DNA from: JAABPW01 sp037132275
GTDB taxonomy: Bacteria; Verrucomicrobiota; Kiritimatiellia; CAIKKV01; CAITUY01
Direction of reading: 5' to 3'
DNA: 13,108 nt
Assembly: GCA_037132275.1 (NCBI GenBank)
Contig: JBAXPK010000064.1
Span: forward strand, 1-13,108
Shown here piece after piece: positions 1-6,844 of this stretch. The translations under genes and the position numbers were made by a program. Under the pieces are notes generated by a model that made no database searches, had not been told where the DNA came from, and worked only from the letters and a program-made list of their open reading frames with translations. Numbering within the stretch: the first letter of the stretch is position 1; each line of letters starts with the position of its first letter.

Positions 1-371
1 AACGTTCAGATTCTGCATTGCAAGCGCTAGCCACGATTGATAGCACGACACGCCCACCGCTTGTGACGCAGCAATCTGGTGGTTGGACGTCCGGATCTAC
101 TTTTGGATTTTGTAACAGCGCACGAAGGTGGGGGCAAGCGGATTCGTGGCAACCCGACGGGGCATTGGATAAAATCAATTGTCGCTGAAGTATAGTTGAG
201 GCCTTGATGGATCTGGGGTGCGACAAAACCGCAAGCGATGAAGGCCATGAGGATGTTTTTTGGCAGACCTCGGCTGGGGTGGGTTGCGCCATCATCAGGA
301 ACTGAACTCTCTTCATCAGGCCACGTTCCTTTCGGGCGATCCGCAGGAACTGGAGCGGAATCGGATCGTCA
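1..371. other. Non-coding or decayed stretch without a supported gene
   Basis: I see no gene I can support here. On the minus strand the frame of the LacI relic stays open from its stop at 369-371 down to about position 27 (roughly 114 codons), but the peptide is rich in Pro, Arg and Ser and resembles no family I know. On the plus strand a frame is open from position 3 to a stop at 186-188, which could be the last 61 codons of a gene entering from the left. Its third-position GC is only about 46 percent by hand count, so it does not look like the coding sequence further right. The stretch is best read as decayed sequence next to the repressor remnant. Confidence 0.5.
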
Positions 372-482
372 CCTGGTGGCGGAGATGCGGATGCTGGCAG
401 GCCGCCCGTTGATGACCCTCGAAACCGCCATAACTAAAGCGCCAGCCGCTTCGGCAATATCGCGAATGGTCGTGTTTTTGAA
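372..482 (-). pseudogene. LacI-family repressor remnant (N-terminal helix-turn-helix only)
   Basis: Reading the minus strand from 482, the 37 codons before a TGA at 369-371 give a peptide containing TIRDIAEAAG, then VMAVSRVINGRP. This matches the first 30 or so residues of LacI/GalR repressors, whose typical form is TIxDVAxxAGVSxxTVSRVLNG. The recognition helix is damaged. The usual Val-Ser after AAG is Ala-Leu here, and the Thr before VSR is Ala. No ATG, GTG or TTG lies between the upstream in-frame TGA (498-500) and the first conserved residue; TTC stands where Met would be expected. The hinge helix, sugar-binding domain and dimer interface are absent. It is therefore a broken gene. The family call rests on the motif alone and is fairly safe; the lost repressor's regulon is unknown. 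Confidence 0.7.
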
Positions 483-500
483 TGATATAGCGTTATATCA
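483..500. promoter_or_regulatory. Palindromic LacI-type operator candidate
   Basis: TGATATAGCGTTATATCA is an 18-bp inverted repeat centred on CG with a single mismatched pair (G490 against T493). LacI/GalR family operators are typically even-length palindromes with a central CG. This one sits directly against the upstream edge of the LacI-family remnant, where an autoregulatory operator would be. On the minus strand it includes TGATATAAC, an extended -10-like element (492-500), so a bound repressor would cover the promoter. No good -35 is visible. Identity as an operator is inferred from form and position. Confidence 0.5.
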
Positions 501-551
501 ATGTGAATATTGACGGGCAGGCGAACATTATTCCTGTCGTTTCCCGCACTC

Positions 552-1910
552 TCAGGAGATTTTGCGGGCGAGTTTTGCGATGATGGGGATCAGGATGGCG
601 ACCATGAGAATCAGGGCGGCCATTAGCAGGGTTTTGCCGGACATTGGGGCGGCACGCTGTTTCTTGAAGTCGGGATTCGGCTGCGTGGGGCTGATTCGCC
701 ACGGAGCGCCAGAACCGGCCGGGATCCCGGCGAGTACGGCGGCCACATCATAGCGGGGTGACGGGATGTCTGTGCCTCCGAAATAGACCTGGTAGGCCGC
801 GCCGGGCTTGGGGAAGAAGAGCGCCTCGTAGACGTTGCAGCGGGCGCGCAGACCGGTAAACGTCAGCGGCGGATTGTCCTGATTGTACACGGTGAGCCGG
901 AATTGGCGACCGCGATATTCGGTGGGGAGCGCCACCTCAAGCGTGTTCTGCTGGATCAGGCCGGCGCGGATGCGGGTGATGCGGCTTTGGGTCAGCGTTT
1001 GCCAGGCGGCATCGCCGGTGGCCCGGCCTTCCAGGGTTACGGCGCGAGAGAAATTGGCGTCACCGGTTTTCAGGATAACCGCCACTAAGGGCTCGCAGGT
1101 GATGGAAAACGTGATCGTGGTCTGCTGTTGTTTCGGATCCTGCGCCACAGTCCAGTTCGGGATGTCGGACTCGCGGGTTTCGGGGGCGCCGGTCACGACG
1201 GAGGTCTGGCGCTCAAGGAAGATAATCCGGTCCATACGGAAAGGTTCCCGGCGGAATGACGTGGCCTCGATCTCATTGGATTCCCGGCTGCCGCGGGTTT
1301 GCCGGATAATCTCGACCAGCGGGGAGTCCTTGTTCTCGGTAATGTTGGAGACTTCGATCCGGTACCAAGGGAAGTCCCCGCCGTCGAGGGGGATGCGGTC
1401 GCGCCGGACATCCACGAAGCGGGAGTAGTCATAGATGGGTTCGTTGGCGGCGAGGACGGTCCAGGCCTGGCGGTCATGACTTCCCGAGACGGTCACTAGT
1501 TTTTCAAAGTTCCTGACGCCCGACTCGAATTGGAGGGCCGCCGGTTGCGGTTGTTGGGGGGCGCGCGCCACCAGCATCTCGATACGGTTGCTTTCCACGG
1601 TGCGGAACGATTCGACTTGGGCCGGTGCGGCGAAAGGACGCAGGCTTTCAACGGAGCGCAGTGGCGTCTTGAGTCGCACCAGAAAGGGCGCCTCCTGCCG
1701 GGCGGCGTCAAAAAGACGGAAATTGGCAAGCGGTGCGTCCAGGGCGTCGAACAACTCCGAGTCTAGCACGAAGGCGCCTATTTCGGTGCTCGGCCCGGCG
1801 GGCGGCAGGAGGGGCTTGATATGCGGAAAGGCGTCCGGTGTCGCTCCAAACAGTGGCAATACCGATGCCGCAGTAATCATTAAGAATAATGTGCTAAACG
1901 CGTTTAGCAT
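552..1910 (-). CDS. DUF3999 family exported, membrane-anchored protein
   Basis: A 452-residue protein of unknown function. The N-terminus (about residues 1-23, ending FGA) is hydrophobic and reads as a signal sequence or anchor, although it lacks the usual basic start. The middle is a beta-rich extracytoplasmic region with two similar stretches (SGSHDRQAWTVL and EGRATGDAAWQTL) resembling galactose-binding/discoidin-like strands. Near the end YQVYFGG followed by PSPRYDVAAVLA resembles the DUF3999 C-terminal signature. A final membrane helix (about 427-447) is followed by a short basic tail. The ATG at 1908-1910 has a strong AAGGAGG 7 nt upstream (1918-1924), which lies inside the end of the DUF2339 gene. 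The 7-bp overlap with that gene suggests translational coupling. In my recollection DUF3999 and DUF2339 genes are often adjacent, so the products may form one envelope complex; no function is established. The family call is by eye. Confidence 0.75.
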   Translation of the reverse strand: MLNAFSTLFLMITAASVLPLFGATPDAFPHIKPLLPPAGPSTEIGAFVLDSELFDALDAPLANFRLFDAARQEAPFLVRLKTPLRSVESLRPFAAPAQVESFRTVESNRIEMLVARAPQQPQPAALQFESGVRNFEKLVTVSGSHDRQAWTVLAANEPIYDYSRFVDVRRDRIPLDGGDFPWYRIEVSNITENKDSPLVEIIRQTRGSRESNEIEATSFRREPFRMDRIIFLERQTSVVTGAPETRESDIPNWTVAQDPKQQQTTITFSITCEPLVAVILKTGDANFSRAVTLEGRATGDAAWQTLTQSRITRIRAGLIQQNTLEVALPTEYRGRQFRLTVYNQDNPPLTFTGLRARCNVYEALFFPKPGAAYQVYFGGTDIPSPRYDVAAVLAGIPAGSGAPWRISPTQPNPDFKKQRAAPMSGKTLLMAALILMVAILIPIIAKLARKIS

Positions 1911-4297
1911 AAGGTTTCCTCCTTGATGAATTTTTTACTCGCGCGCAGATAAGCAAATGAACCGAGTAGCAGCAGGATGCCGATAATCATCAGGGCGATG
2001 ACGCGGTAGATGGCGGGCATGTGAGCCATGTCGATCATGAATACCTTGACGGCGACGACGGCAAAGAGGATCAGGCCGACGATGCGGATGGCGCGGATCC
2101 GCTTCCAGATCCCGCCGGTGATGAAGCTGAAGGCGAAGAGCGTCCAGAGGATCGAGATTCCGCCAGCTTCAAATTCGCGAAGCTTCCAGTGGAGGAGGCT
2201 GTAGAGTTCTGTGGTCATGTAAAGCCAGAGCAGGGCGATGGCAGTGTAGCCGAATATGGCGGGAATGATGATCTTGCCTCCCTGCCGGTAAACCAAGGCG
2301 GCTCCCGCGCCGAGGAGCGCGAGTACCGCAGCAAAGTCCAGCCAGCGCATGAGCGCCAGGAAGGGCGTGTAAGTCATGTTGAAATATCCATGCTCACACA
2401 GGTTCCAGCCGGGCAGATCCCAGAAAAGCGTTTTAGCCACGGCGCCGGCGGCAAAGAATATCAGGCCCATTAAAAAGGGAGCGGTTTGGGAGGAGCGGTA
2501 GAGGAGCAAGAAACCCAGCGCCATGGCGCACCACAGCGTGGTCAGCATGGCTGGCCGCCAGGGGGTAAAATAGCCGAACAGCGTATAGAGTTCACTGTGC
2601 AGGTAAAGAAAGATGACCGCCACTGCCCCCCAGAAGAAAATGCGGTGCGTGAGGGAGGCCGGTGCGAAATCAGGGGTATCGGGCAGGGGTTCCTCTGCTG
2701 GTCCGGCGGGTTTGATGTTCTGGCGGAGCTCCAGGAAGAAGGCGGCGGCAACCGAGCCGATGGCGCCGCCAAAGGTCCAGAGCCGGGAGACCAAGGCCTT
2801 GCCATAGGCGGCCATGGTTGTTTGGCTGGTAGTGGAGAAATCAAAGCGGGGGAACTCGAACACCGCCAGCCGCACGAAGGTGAGCGCATAGACCGCGTAG
2901 GCAACCTGGCGCAGGAAGGCGCTGTCGAGCCGGCGACCGAGCCAGAGGAACATGAAGGCCTGCAAGGCCCAGGCGAGGGTCAGGGATTCCTGCTCCATGG
3001 TCAGCGGCATCGTCAGCGTTGTGTAGAAACCGGCCAGGGCGATCAGCGCGACCAGCAGGCGGCGGTCGGTGGACTTCAGATGGATGAAGGCCGCGACGTG
3101 CAGGACATAGTACAGGGCGATGGCGAGCGTCATCAGCGCCGGGTAGGGGCGGCCTGATGCTCCCAGGATGAGACTGTAAGCGAACCAGGAGTAGAGACCG
3201 GCGTTGAGCACCAGGTGGAAAATCTCCAGCAGGGAGACCGGAATGGAGCGGCGCAGGTTATAGAGCATGACGAGGGTGGAGTGTGCAATGAAGAAAAGCG
3301 ACAGGAAGGTGATGGCGACGGGGAAATCCGTGACCTGGTATTGGCGGAGGGAGCCGATATAGATGGCGTAGGTGAACACGAAGCCCAAATAGTTCAGCAG
3401 ACGCCATTGGCGGGCGTGGGCGATGCCGAGGATACCCAGGTTCAGGAGCAGGAGATAACTGAAAAGCGCCATGAAACGGGCTTCGCCCGTGCTGAGCAGG
3501 ATGGGTGTACAAAAACCGCCGATGAGGCCGAAAATGGCAATCAGCATAGAGTCGGCGTAGAGGGCCAGCACGCCGGCGGAAATGGTGACCAGGATCATCA
3601 GGGCGAACACCAGCGTCATGGAATCAACCAGGTGATACAGCGGCCCGAGCGCGTACATGCTGAAATAGAGGATGGCCAGGCCGCCGCCCACGAAGCCCTG
3701 TCCCAGGACGTTCCAGCGGTTCCCGAGCAGCCGTATGCCGCCGCCCAGCATGCCGACTCCGAATAGAATGCTCATGGCGACACGGGTGGTGGGGCCCATG
3801 AGATTATTGTCCAGGGACCACTTCAAGAAATACCCCGCGCAGGCCACAAGCGCCACGATGCCCACGCGCATCAGCCAGGTTGTCGCCACGGCGTATTCCA
3901 TGGTGACTCCCTTGGGGCGGAATTCCTCACCGACCAGCACCCACTGCCAGATACGGCCAAGGATATCCTGGGCGGCCTGAATCCAGGCGGGGGACTGACT
4001 TTCAGGTGGTTCGACCGTCATGCGGGGTGGCGGCGGAGTTGATACCCTGGTCTCGGCGACGGGCAGGGTGGTTTTGATGGGCTGTGGAACGGGTATCGGG
4101 GGTGGTGGGGGAGGACTTTCCTGGCTGACGACAGGCCCTCCCAAGGATTTGGCGAGTTGGCGTAGTTCCCGCTGAAGGTCGATAAGACGTTGTTCCAGAG
4201 CGCCCACTTCCCCGAGGCCGCGCTTGATTTTGCGGAGTTGAACGAGAATGAAAGCGGCGAGAATGATCAGGATGATTAAACCGGGTTCATTGAACAT
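1904..4297 (-). CDS. DUF2339 family polytopic membrane protein
   Basis: A very hydrophobic protein of 797 residues. I count one N-terminal membrane helix (about 6-20), then a charged helical stretch likely to be coiled coil (23-53), a proline-rich linker (about 61-100) with a run of six prolines, and about 22 further membrane segments from residue 137 to the end. This plan (single helix, coiled coil, Pro-rich linker, dense membrane block) is that of DUF2339 predicted membrane proteins, whose function is unknown. I chose the ATG at 4295-4297, giving MFNEPG. It has GAAGGGA 7 nt upstream, puts the hydrophobic helix at the N-terminus, and avoids running into the divergent dehydrogenase gene. The frame is open to 4507, but those 70 extra residues look non-coding. 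The gene ends in ATGCTAA, overlapping the start of the DUF3999 gene. The six-proline run would be expected to need elongation factor P for efficient translation. Confidence 0.8.
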   Translation of the reverse strand: MFNEPGLIILIILAAFILVQLRKIKRGLGEVGALEQRLIDLQRELRQLAKSLGGPVVSQESPPPPPPIPVPQPIKTTLPVAETRVSTPPPPRMTVEPPESQSPAWIQAAQDILGRIWQWVLVGEEFRPKGVTMEYAVATTWLMRVGIVALVACAGYFLKWSLDNNLMGPTTRVAMSILFGVGMLGGGIRLLGNRWNVLGQGFVGGGLAILYFSMYALGPLYHLVDSMTLVFALMILVTISAGVLALYADSMLIAIFGLIGGFCTPILLSTGEARFMALFSYLLLLNLGILGIAHARQWRLLNYLGFVFTYAIYIGSLRQYQVTDFPVAITFLSLFFIAHSTLVMLYNLRRSIPVSLLEIFHLVLNAGLYSWFAYSLILGASGRPYPALMTLAIALYYVLHVAAFIHLKSTDRRLLVALIALAGFYTTLTMPLTMEQESLTLAWALQAFMFLWLGRRLDSAFLRQVAYAVYALTFVRLAVFEFPRFDFSTTSQTTMAAYGKALVSRLWTFGGAIGSVAAAFFLELRQNIKPAGPAEEPLPDTPDFAPASLTHRIFFWGAVAVIFLYLHSELYTLFGYFTPWRPAMLTTLWCAMALGFLLLYRSSQTAPFLMGLIFFAAGAVAKTLFWDLPGWNLCEHGYFNMTYTPFLALMRWLDFAAVLALLGAGAALVYRQGGKIIIPAIFGYTAIALLWLYMTTELYSLLHWKLREFEAGGISILWTLFAFSFITGGIWKRIRAIRIVGLILFAVVAVKVFMIDMAHMPAIYRVIALMIIGILLLLGSFAYLRASKKFIKEETLC

Positions 4298-4382
4298 AAT
4301 ACATTCCCTTCGCGTTGCAGGCATTACGGACAACAAATTCAAGACTTTACAGGGCAAGCATTCAGCGCAATCATAGTAGACC

Positions 4383-4391
4383 ATTATATCA
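4383..4391 (-). promoter_or_regulatory. Extended -10 promoter for the DUF2339-DUF3999 pair
   Basis: On the minus strand TGATATAAT is a perfect -10 hexamer (TATAAT, 4383-4388) with the extended TG motif one base upstream. A TTGAGA lies upstream at 20-bp spacing, too far to be a good -35, which fits an extended -10 promoter. Transcription would begin near 4376, leaving a leader of about 80 nt before the ATG at 4297. The 162-bp gap between the two divergent genes (4298-4459) must also carry any promoter for the dehydrogenase; I see only weak candidates on that strand. Confidence 0.55.
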
Positions 4392-4459
4392 CAACCTTCC
4401 AACATCATTCTCAATGACCACAGACCCTGACGAGCTGCCCGGCGACCTTGGAGATTCCC

Positions 4460-5479
4460 ATGAAGAAATTGACGGCGGCATTTTTCAATAACGGCGTCCT
4501 GCATCACGGTGGCGACATAATCGATTATGTCTACGCGCGCGGAAGGCGGGAGCAGGTGGCCGCCATGACGGATCTGTATCCCGTCGTGGTTTCCGGATCA
4601 ACCTTCCGTGACCACGCAGACAAGCTCGCTGGCGTGGAGGCCATTTTTTCCACATGGGGCATGCCGGCGCTGGGCGACGCCGAACTGGAGCGGATGCCGG
4701 CCTTGCGGGCGGTGTTCTACGCGGCGGGCACGGTCAAGGGGTTTGCCCGGCCGTTCCTGAATCGGCGGGTGACGATGTGCAGCGCGTGGGGCGCCAACGC
4801 GGTTTCTGTCGCCGAGTTTTGCCTGGGTCAGATTCTTCTGGCCTGCAAGGGGTACTTCCGCAACACGCGTGACTGCCGCGAGGCAGGGTGCAACCGGCAG
4901 AACGTGGCTTTCCAAGGGCGGGGCGCCTATGGGGAGAAAGTCGCCCTTCTCGGCGCCGGACAGATCGGGCGGCGCCTGATCGAGATGCTCAGGCCGTTCC
5001 AGATCAAACTCCTGGTGGTGGATCCCTATCTCTCCGAGACCGAGGCGGGGGAGCTGAACGTACGGAAGGTCAGCCTGGAAGAGGCGTTTCGGGAAGCGTA
5101 CGTGGTTAGCAACCACCTGCCGAATCTGCCGACGTTGCAGAAGGTGTTGAACGGGCCCTTGTTTGCGTCGATGCGGCCAGACGCGACGTTCATTAACACG
5201 GGACGCGGTGCGCAGGTGAACGAGCCGGAACTGATCGAGATCCTTACGCGGCGGCCGGACCTTCTGGCTCTGCTGGATGTGACCGATCCCGAACCCGCCC
5301 CGGAGGGCAGCGGGTTCTACCATTTGCCGAATGTCCAACTCTCGAGCCACATGGCGGGAGCGCATGACGACGAAGTGGTGCGAATGGCCGACACCATGAT
5401 CGAGGAATTCCGGCGCTGGCAGGGCGGCGAGGTGCTGCGTTATGCCGTCACGTTAGACATGCTTGAGCGTATGGCCTGA
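4460..5479 (+). CDS. NAD-dependent D-2-hydroxyacid dehydrogenase family protein
   Basis: A 339-residue cytosolic oxidoreductase of the family that interconverts 2-oxoacids and D-2-hydroxyacids with NAD(H). The nucleotide-binding Rossmann signature is VALLGAGQIG (161-170, GxGxxG), with an acidic residue at the end of the next strand (VVDP, D188), as expected for NAD preference. The catalytic triad is visible: Arg249 in INTGRG, Glu278 in DPEP (29 residues later, as in phosphoglycerate dehydrogenase) and His297 in SSHMAG. The N-terminal substrate domain is diverged, and no ACT regulatory domain follows, so it is not a classical SerA. The ATG at 4460 has GGAG (4450-4453) 6 nt upstream; a longer TTG start at 4448 lacks a site. 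The gene stands alone, divergent from the DUF2339 pair and 235 bp ahead of mreB. The substrate cannot be told from sequence. Confidence 0.85.
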   Translation: MKKLTAAFFNNGVLHHGGDIIDYVYARGRREQVAAMTDLYPVVVSGSTFRDHADKLAGVEAIFSTWGMPALGDAELERMPALRAVFYAAGTVKGFARPFLNRRVTMCSAWGANAVSVAEFCLGQILLACKGYFRNTRDCREAGCNRQNVAFQGRGAYGEKVALLGAGQIGRRLIEMLRPFQIKLLVVDPYLSETEAGELNVRKVSLEEAFREAYVVSNHLPNLPTLQKVLNGPLFASMRPDATFINTGRGAQVNEPELIEILTRRPDLLALLDVTDPEPAPEGSGFYHLPNVQLSSHMAGAHDDEVVRMADTMIEEFRRWQGGEVLRYAVTLDMLERMA

Positions 5480-5626
5480 TCCGGCGGGTTCCGCCAGCGC
5501 GTTGCCGCGATCCCGGAGCTACCATCCGCCCACGGTCACGGGATGGGCCCGCCGTATGAGCGGCCTGTGGCGCTTCCCCTGGGGGCTGCTATTTGGCATG
5601 GTGGACGCTTAATTTAGTTTTGGGGC

Positions 5627-5655
5627 TTGACGGAGAGCATTGATTCCCGCAAATT
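5627..5655 (+). promoter_or_regulatory. Weak sigma70-like promoter candidate upstream of mreB
   Basis: TTGACG (5627-5632, five of six consensus bases) is followed after 17 bp by CAAATT (5650-5655), which matches the -10 consensus at only three positions. It is the best -35 in the dehydrogenase-mreB gap and would start transcription near 5662, about 50 nt before the mreB start. A second, equally weak pair is TTGATT (5640-5645) with TATGTT (5664-5669) at 18 bp. A promoter for the large Rod block is expected somewhere in this gap, but the exact site is uncertain. Confidence 0.25.
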
Positions 5656-5711
5656 ACGTCCATTATGTTGTCATCAGAAGGTTTTGCGATGACGTGTAGG
5701 ATGAGGGAATC
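5642..5711 (+). promoter_or_regulatory. mreB leader with self-complementary fold covering the ribosome binding site
   Basis: GATTCCC (5642-5648) is the exact complement of GGGAATC (5705-5711), which contains most of the mreB Shine-Dalgarno sequence GAGGGA (5703-5708). Past a G-A mismatch two further pairs (C5650-G5703, A5651-T5702) extend the stem. Inside lies a second inverted repeat, GTCATC (5670-5675) with GATGAC (5688-5693), extended by a T-G wobble. In an mRNA starting upstream of 5642 this would hide the ribosome binding site. If transcription starts near 5662 only the inner hairpin would exist. The inner repeat could instead be a protein-binding palindrome. Confidence 0.35.
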
Positions 5712-5714
5712 GCT

Positions 5715-6752
5715 ATGTTAAATTTCTTGCTGGGGCTGTTTTCCGAGGATATCGGGATTGATCTGGGTACAGCCAACACCCTTGTTTTTGTGAAGGATCG
5801 GGGAATTGTCCTCCGGGAGCCGTCTGTCGTTGCGATTCAGGCCGGGACCCGGCGTGTTTTAGCGGTGGGTGAAGAAGCGAAACAAATGTTGGGACGCACA
5901 CCGGGTAGTATTGTGGCCATTCGCCCCATGAAGGCGGGTGTCATTGCGGATTTTGAAATTACCGAGGCCATGCTGAAGTATTTCATCCGCCGGGTCCATA
6001 ATCGCCGCTCGATGGTGCGGCCGCGAGTCATTATCGCGGTTCCGAGTGGAATTACGGAAGTGGAGAAGCGTGCGGTCAAGGATTCGGCCATGCACGCCGG
6101 GGCACGGGAAGTGTACCTGATTGAGGAGCCGATGGCGGCGGCGATCGGTGTCGGGTTACCTGTACAGGAACCGGCCGGGAATATGATCGTGGACATCGGG
6201 GGCGGCACCACGGAAGTGGCGCTGATCTCCCTTGCCGGTATCGTGTTTTGTCGCAGTGTGCGCGTCGGTGGCGATGAAATGGACGAGTTCATCGCCCAGT
6301 ATATGAAACGGGTCTACAATTTGATGATCGGTGAACGAACGGCTGAGGAAATCAAGATGAAGATCGGCTCCGCCTACCCGCTGGCGGAGGAGATGACCAT
6401 GGAGGTCAAGGGACGCGATCTGGTCTGCGGTCTGCCCAAGACCCTGACGGTAACCTCGGAGGAAATCAGGGAAGCGCTGCAGGAACCGTTGTCGTCCATT
6501 CTGGACGCCATCCGGGTGACCTTGGAGCGTTGTCCGCCTGAACTCGCAGCCGATTTGGTGGATCGTGGCATGGTGATGTCCGGTGGTGGATCGCTCCTGC
6601 GGGGGATTGATCAACTGATCGCCGAACACACCGGCCTGCCGGTTCATCGCGCCGATGACCCGCTTAGCGCCGTGGCCGAAGGCACGGGCGTTGTGCTCAG
6701 TGAGCTCAATGTCCTTCGCCGTATTGCCACGGGCGAACAGCGCACATACTGA
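5715..6752 (+). CDS. mreB: Rod shape-determining protein MreB (bacterial actin)
   Basis: A 345-residue actin homologue, the usual MreB length. It polymerises on ATP into membrane-bound filaments that direct the Rod complex around the cell. The N-terminal dozen residues (MLNFLLGLFSED) are hydrophobic with one acidic end, fitting a membrane-anchoring amphipathic segment. The phosphate-1 loop is IGIDLGTANT (13-22), the catalytic region includes EEPMAAAIG (from E137), the phosphate-2 loop is DIGGGTTE (160-167), and the adenosine motif MSGGGSLLRG lies near the C-terminus. The ATG has GAGGGA 6 nt upstream; that site is complementary to an upstream sequence in the leader. The gene is first in the Rod block, with 92 bp before mreC. 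Identity is secure from near-continuous family conservation. Confidence 0.97.
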   Translation: MLNFLLGLFSEDIGIDLGTANTLVFVKDRGIVLREPSVVAIQAGTRRVLAVGEEAKQMLGRTPGSIVAIRPMKAGVIADFEITEAMLKYFIRRVHNRRSMVRPRVIIAVPSGITEVEKRAVKDSAMHAGAREVYLIEEPMAAAIGVGLPVQEPAGNMIVDIGGGTTEVALISLAGIVFCRSVRVGGDEMDEFIAQYMKRVYNLMIGERTAEEIKMKIGSAYPLAEEMTMEVKGRDLVCGLPKTLTVTSEEIREALQEPLSSILDAIRVTLERCPPELAADLVDRGMVMSGGGSLLRGIDQLIAEHTGLPVHRADDPLSAVAEGTGVVLSELNVLRRIATGEQRTY

Positions 6753-6762
6753 TCTCCTCTAT

Positions 6763-6823
6763 TGACGGTCTCTCCTCGTCCAGGGTGTTTTAATGACGGT
6801 TTCCTCTCCTTAATGGGTAGAGG
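6763..6823 (+). repeat. mreB-mreC gap with repeated TGACGGT, pyrimidine tracts and a hairpin
   Basis: The 92-bp gap contains TGACGGT twice (6763-6769 and 6794-6800), each followed by a CT-rich run; a third CT-rich run directly follows the mreB stop. CCTCTCC (6803-6809) can pair with GG-T-AGAGG (6816-6823, one bulged T), forming a hairpin that ends 7 nt before the mreC ribosome binding site (6831-6835). There is no T tract, so it is not an intrinsic terminator. It might be an mRNA processing or stability element that lets mreB be made in excess of mreC, but this is speculative. Confidence 0.3.
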
Positions 6824-6844
6824 GCGGGATGAGGGTGATTTGAC

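Noticed and set aside
238..513. Plus-strand 91-codon open frame in the left flank
   Set aside because: It runs opposite the LacI-type remnant, shows no family resemblance and has no convincing ribosome binding site.
2486..3157. Plus-strand open frame of 223 codons opposite the DUF2339 gene
   Set aside because: It is highly charged and rich in Gly, Glu and Gln with no domain character; such frames appear opposite hydrophobic GC-rich genes. The minus strand has the membrane pattern and family features.
3215..3766. Plus-strand open frame of 183 codons opposite the DUF2339 gene
   Set aside because: Same composition artefact; the opposite strand is a continuous membrane protein.
4385..4391. TTATATCA-like similarity between the DUF2339 promoter and the operator half-site at 494-500
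   Set aside because: The shared bases are simply the extended -10 element; the palindrome's other half is absent at 4383-4391, so there is no evidence for a second operator.
4298..4507. N-terminal extension of the DUF2339 gene to position 4507
   Set aside because: It would overlap the divergent dehydrogenase start and cross the extended -10 promoter. The ATG at 4297 has a proper ribosome binding site.
4598..5365. Minus-strand open frame of 255 codons opposite the dehydrogenase
   Set aside because: The plus strand carries all dehydrogenase motifs in order; the antisense translation has none and is Arg/Pro/His rich.
5483..5495. GGCGG-GTT-CCGCC inverted repeat just after the dehydrogenase stop, as a terminator
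   Set aside because: Five-pair stem with no T tract; it may be chance in GC-rich sequence.
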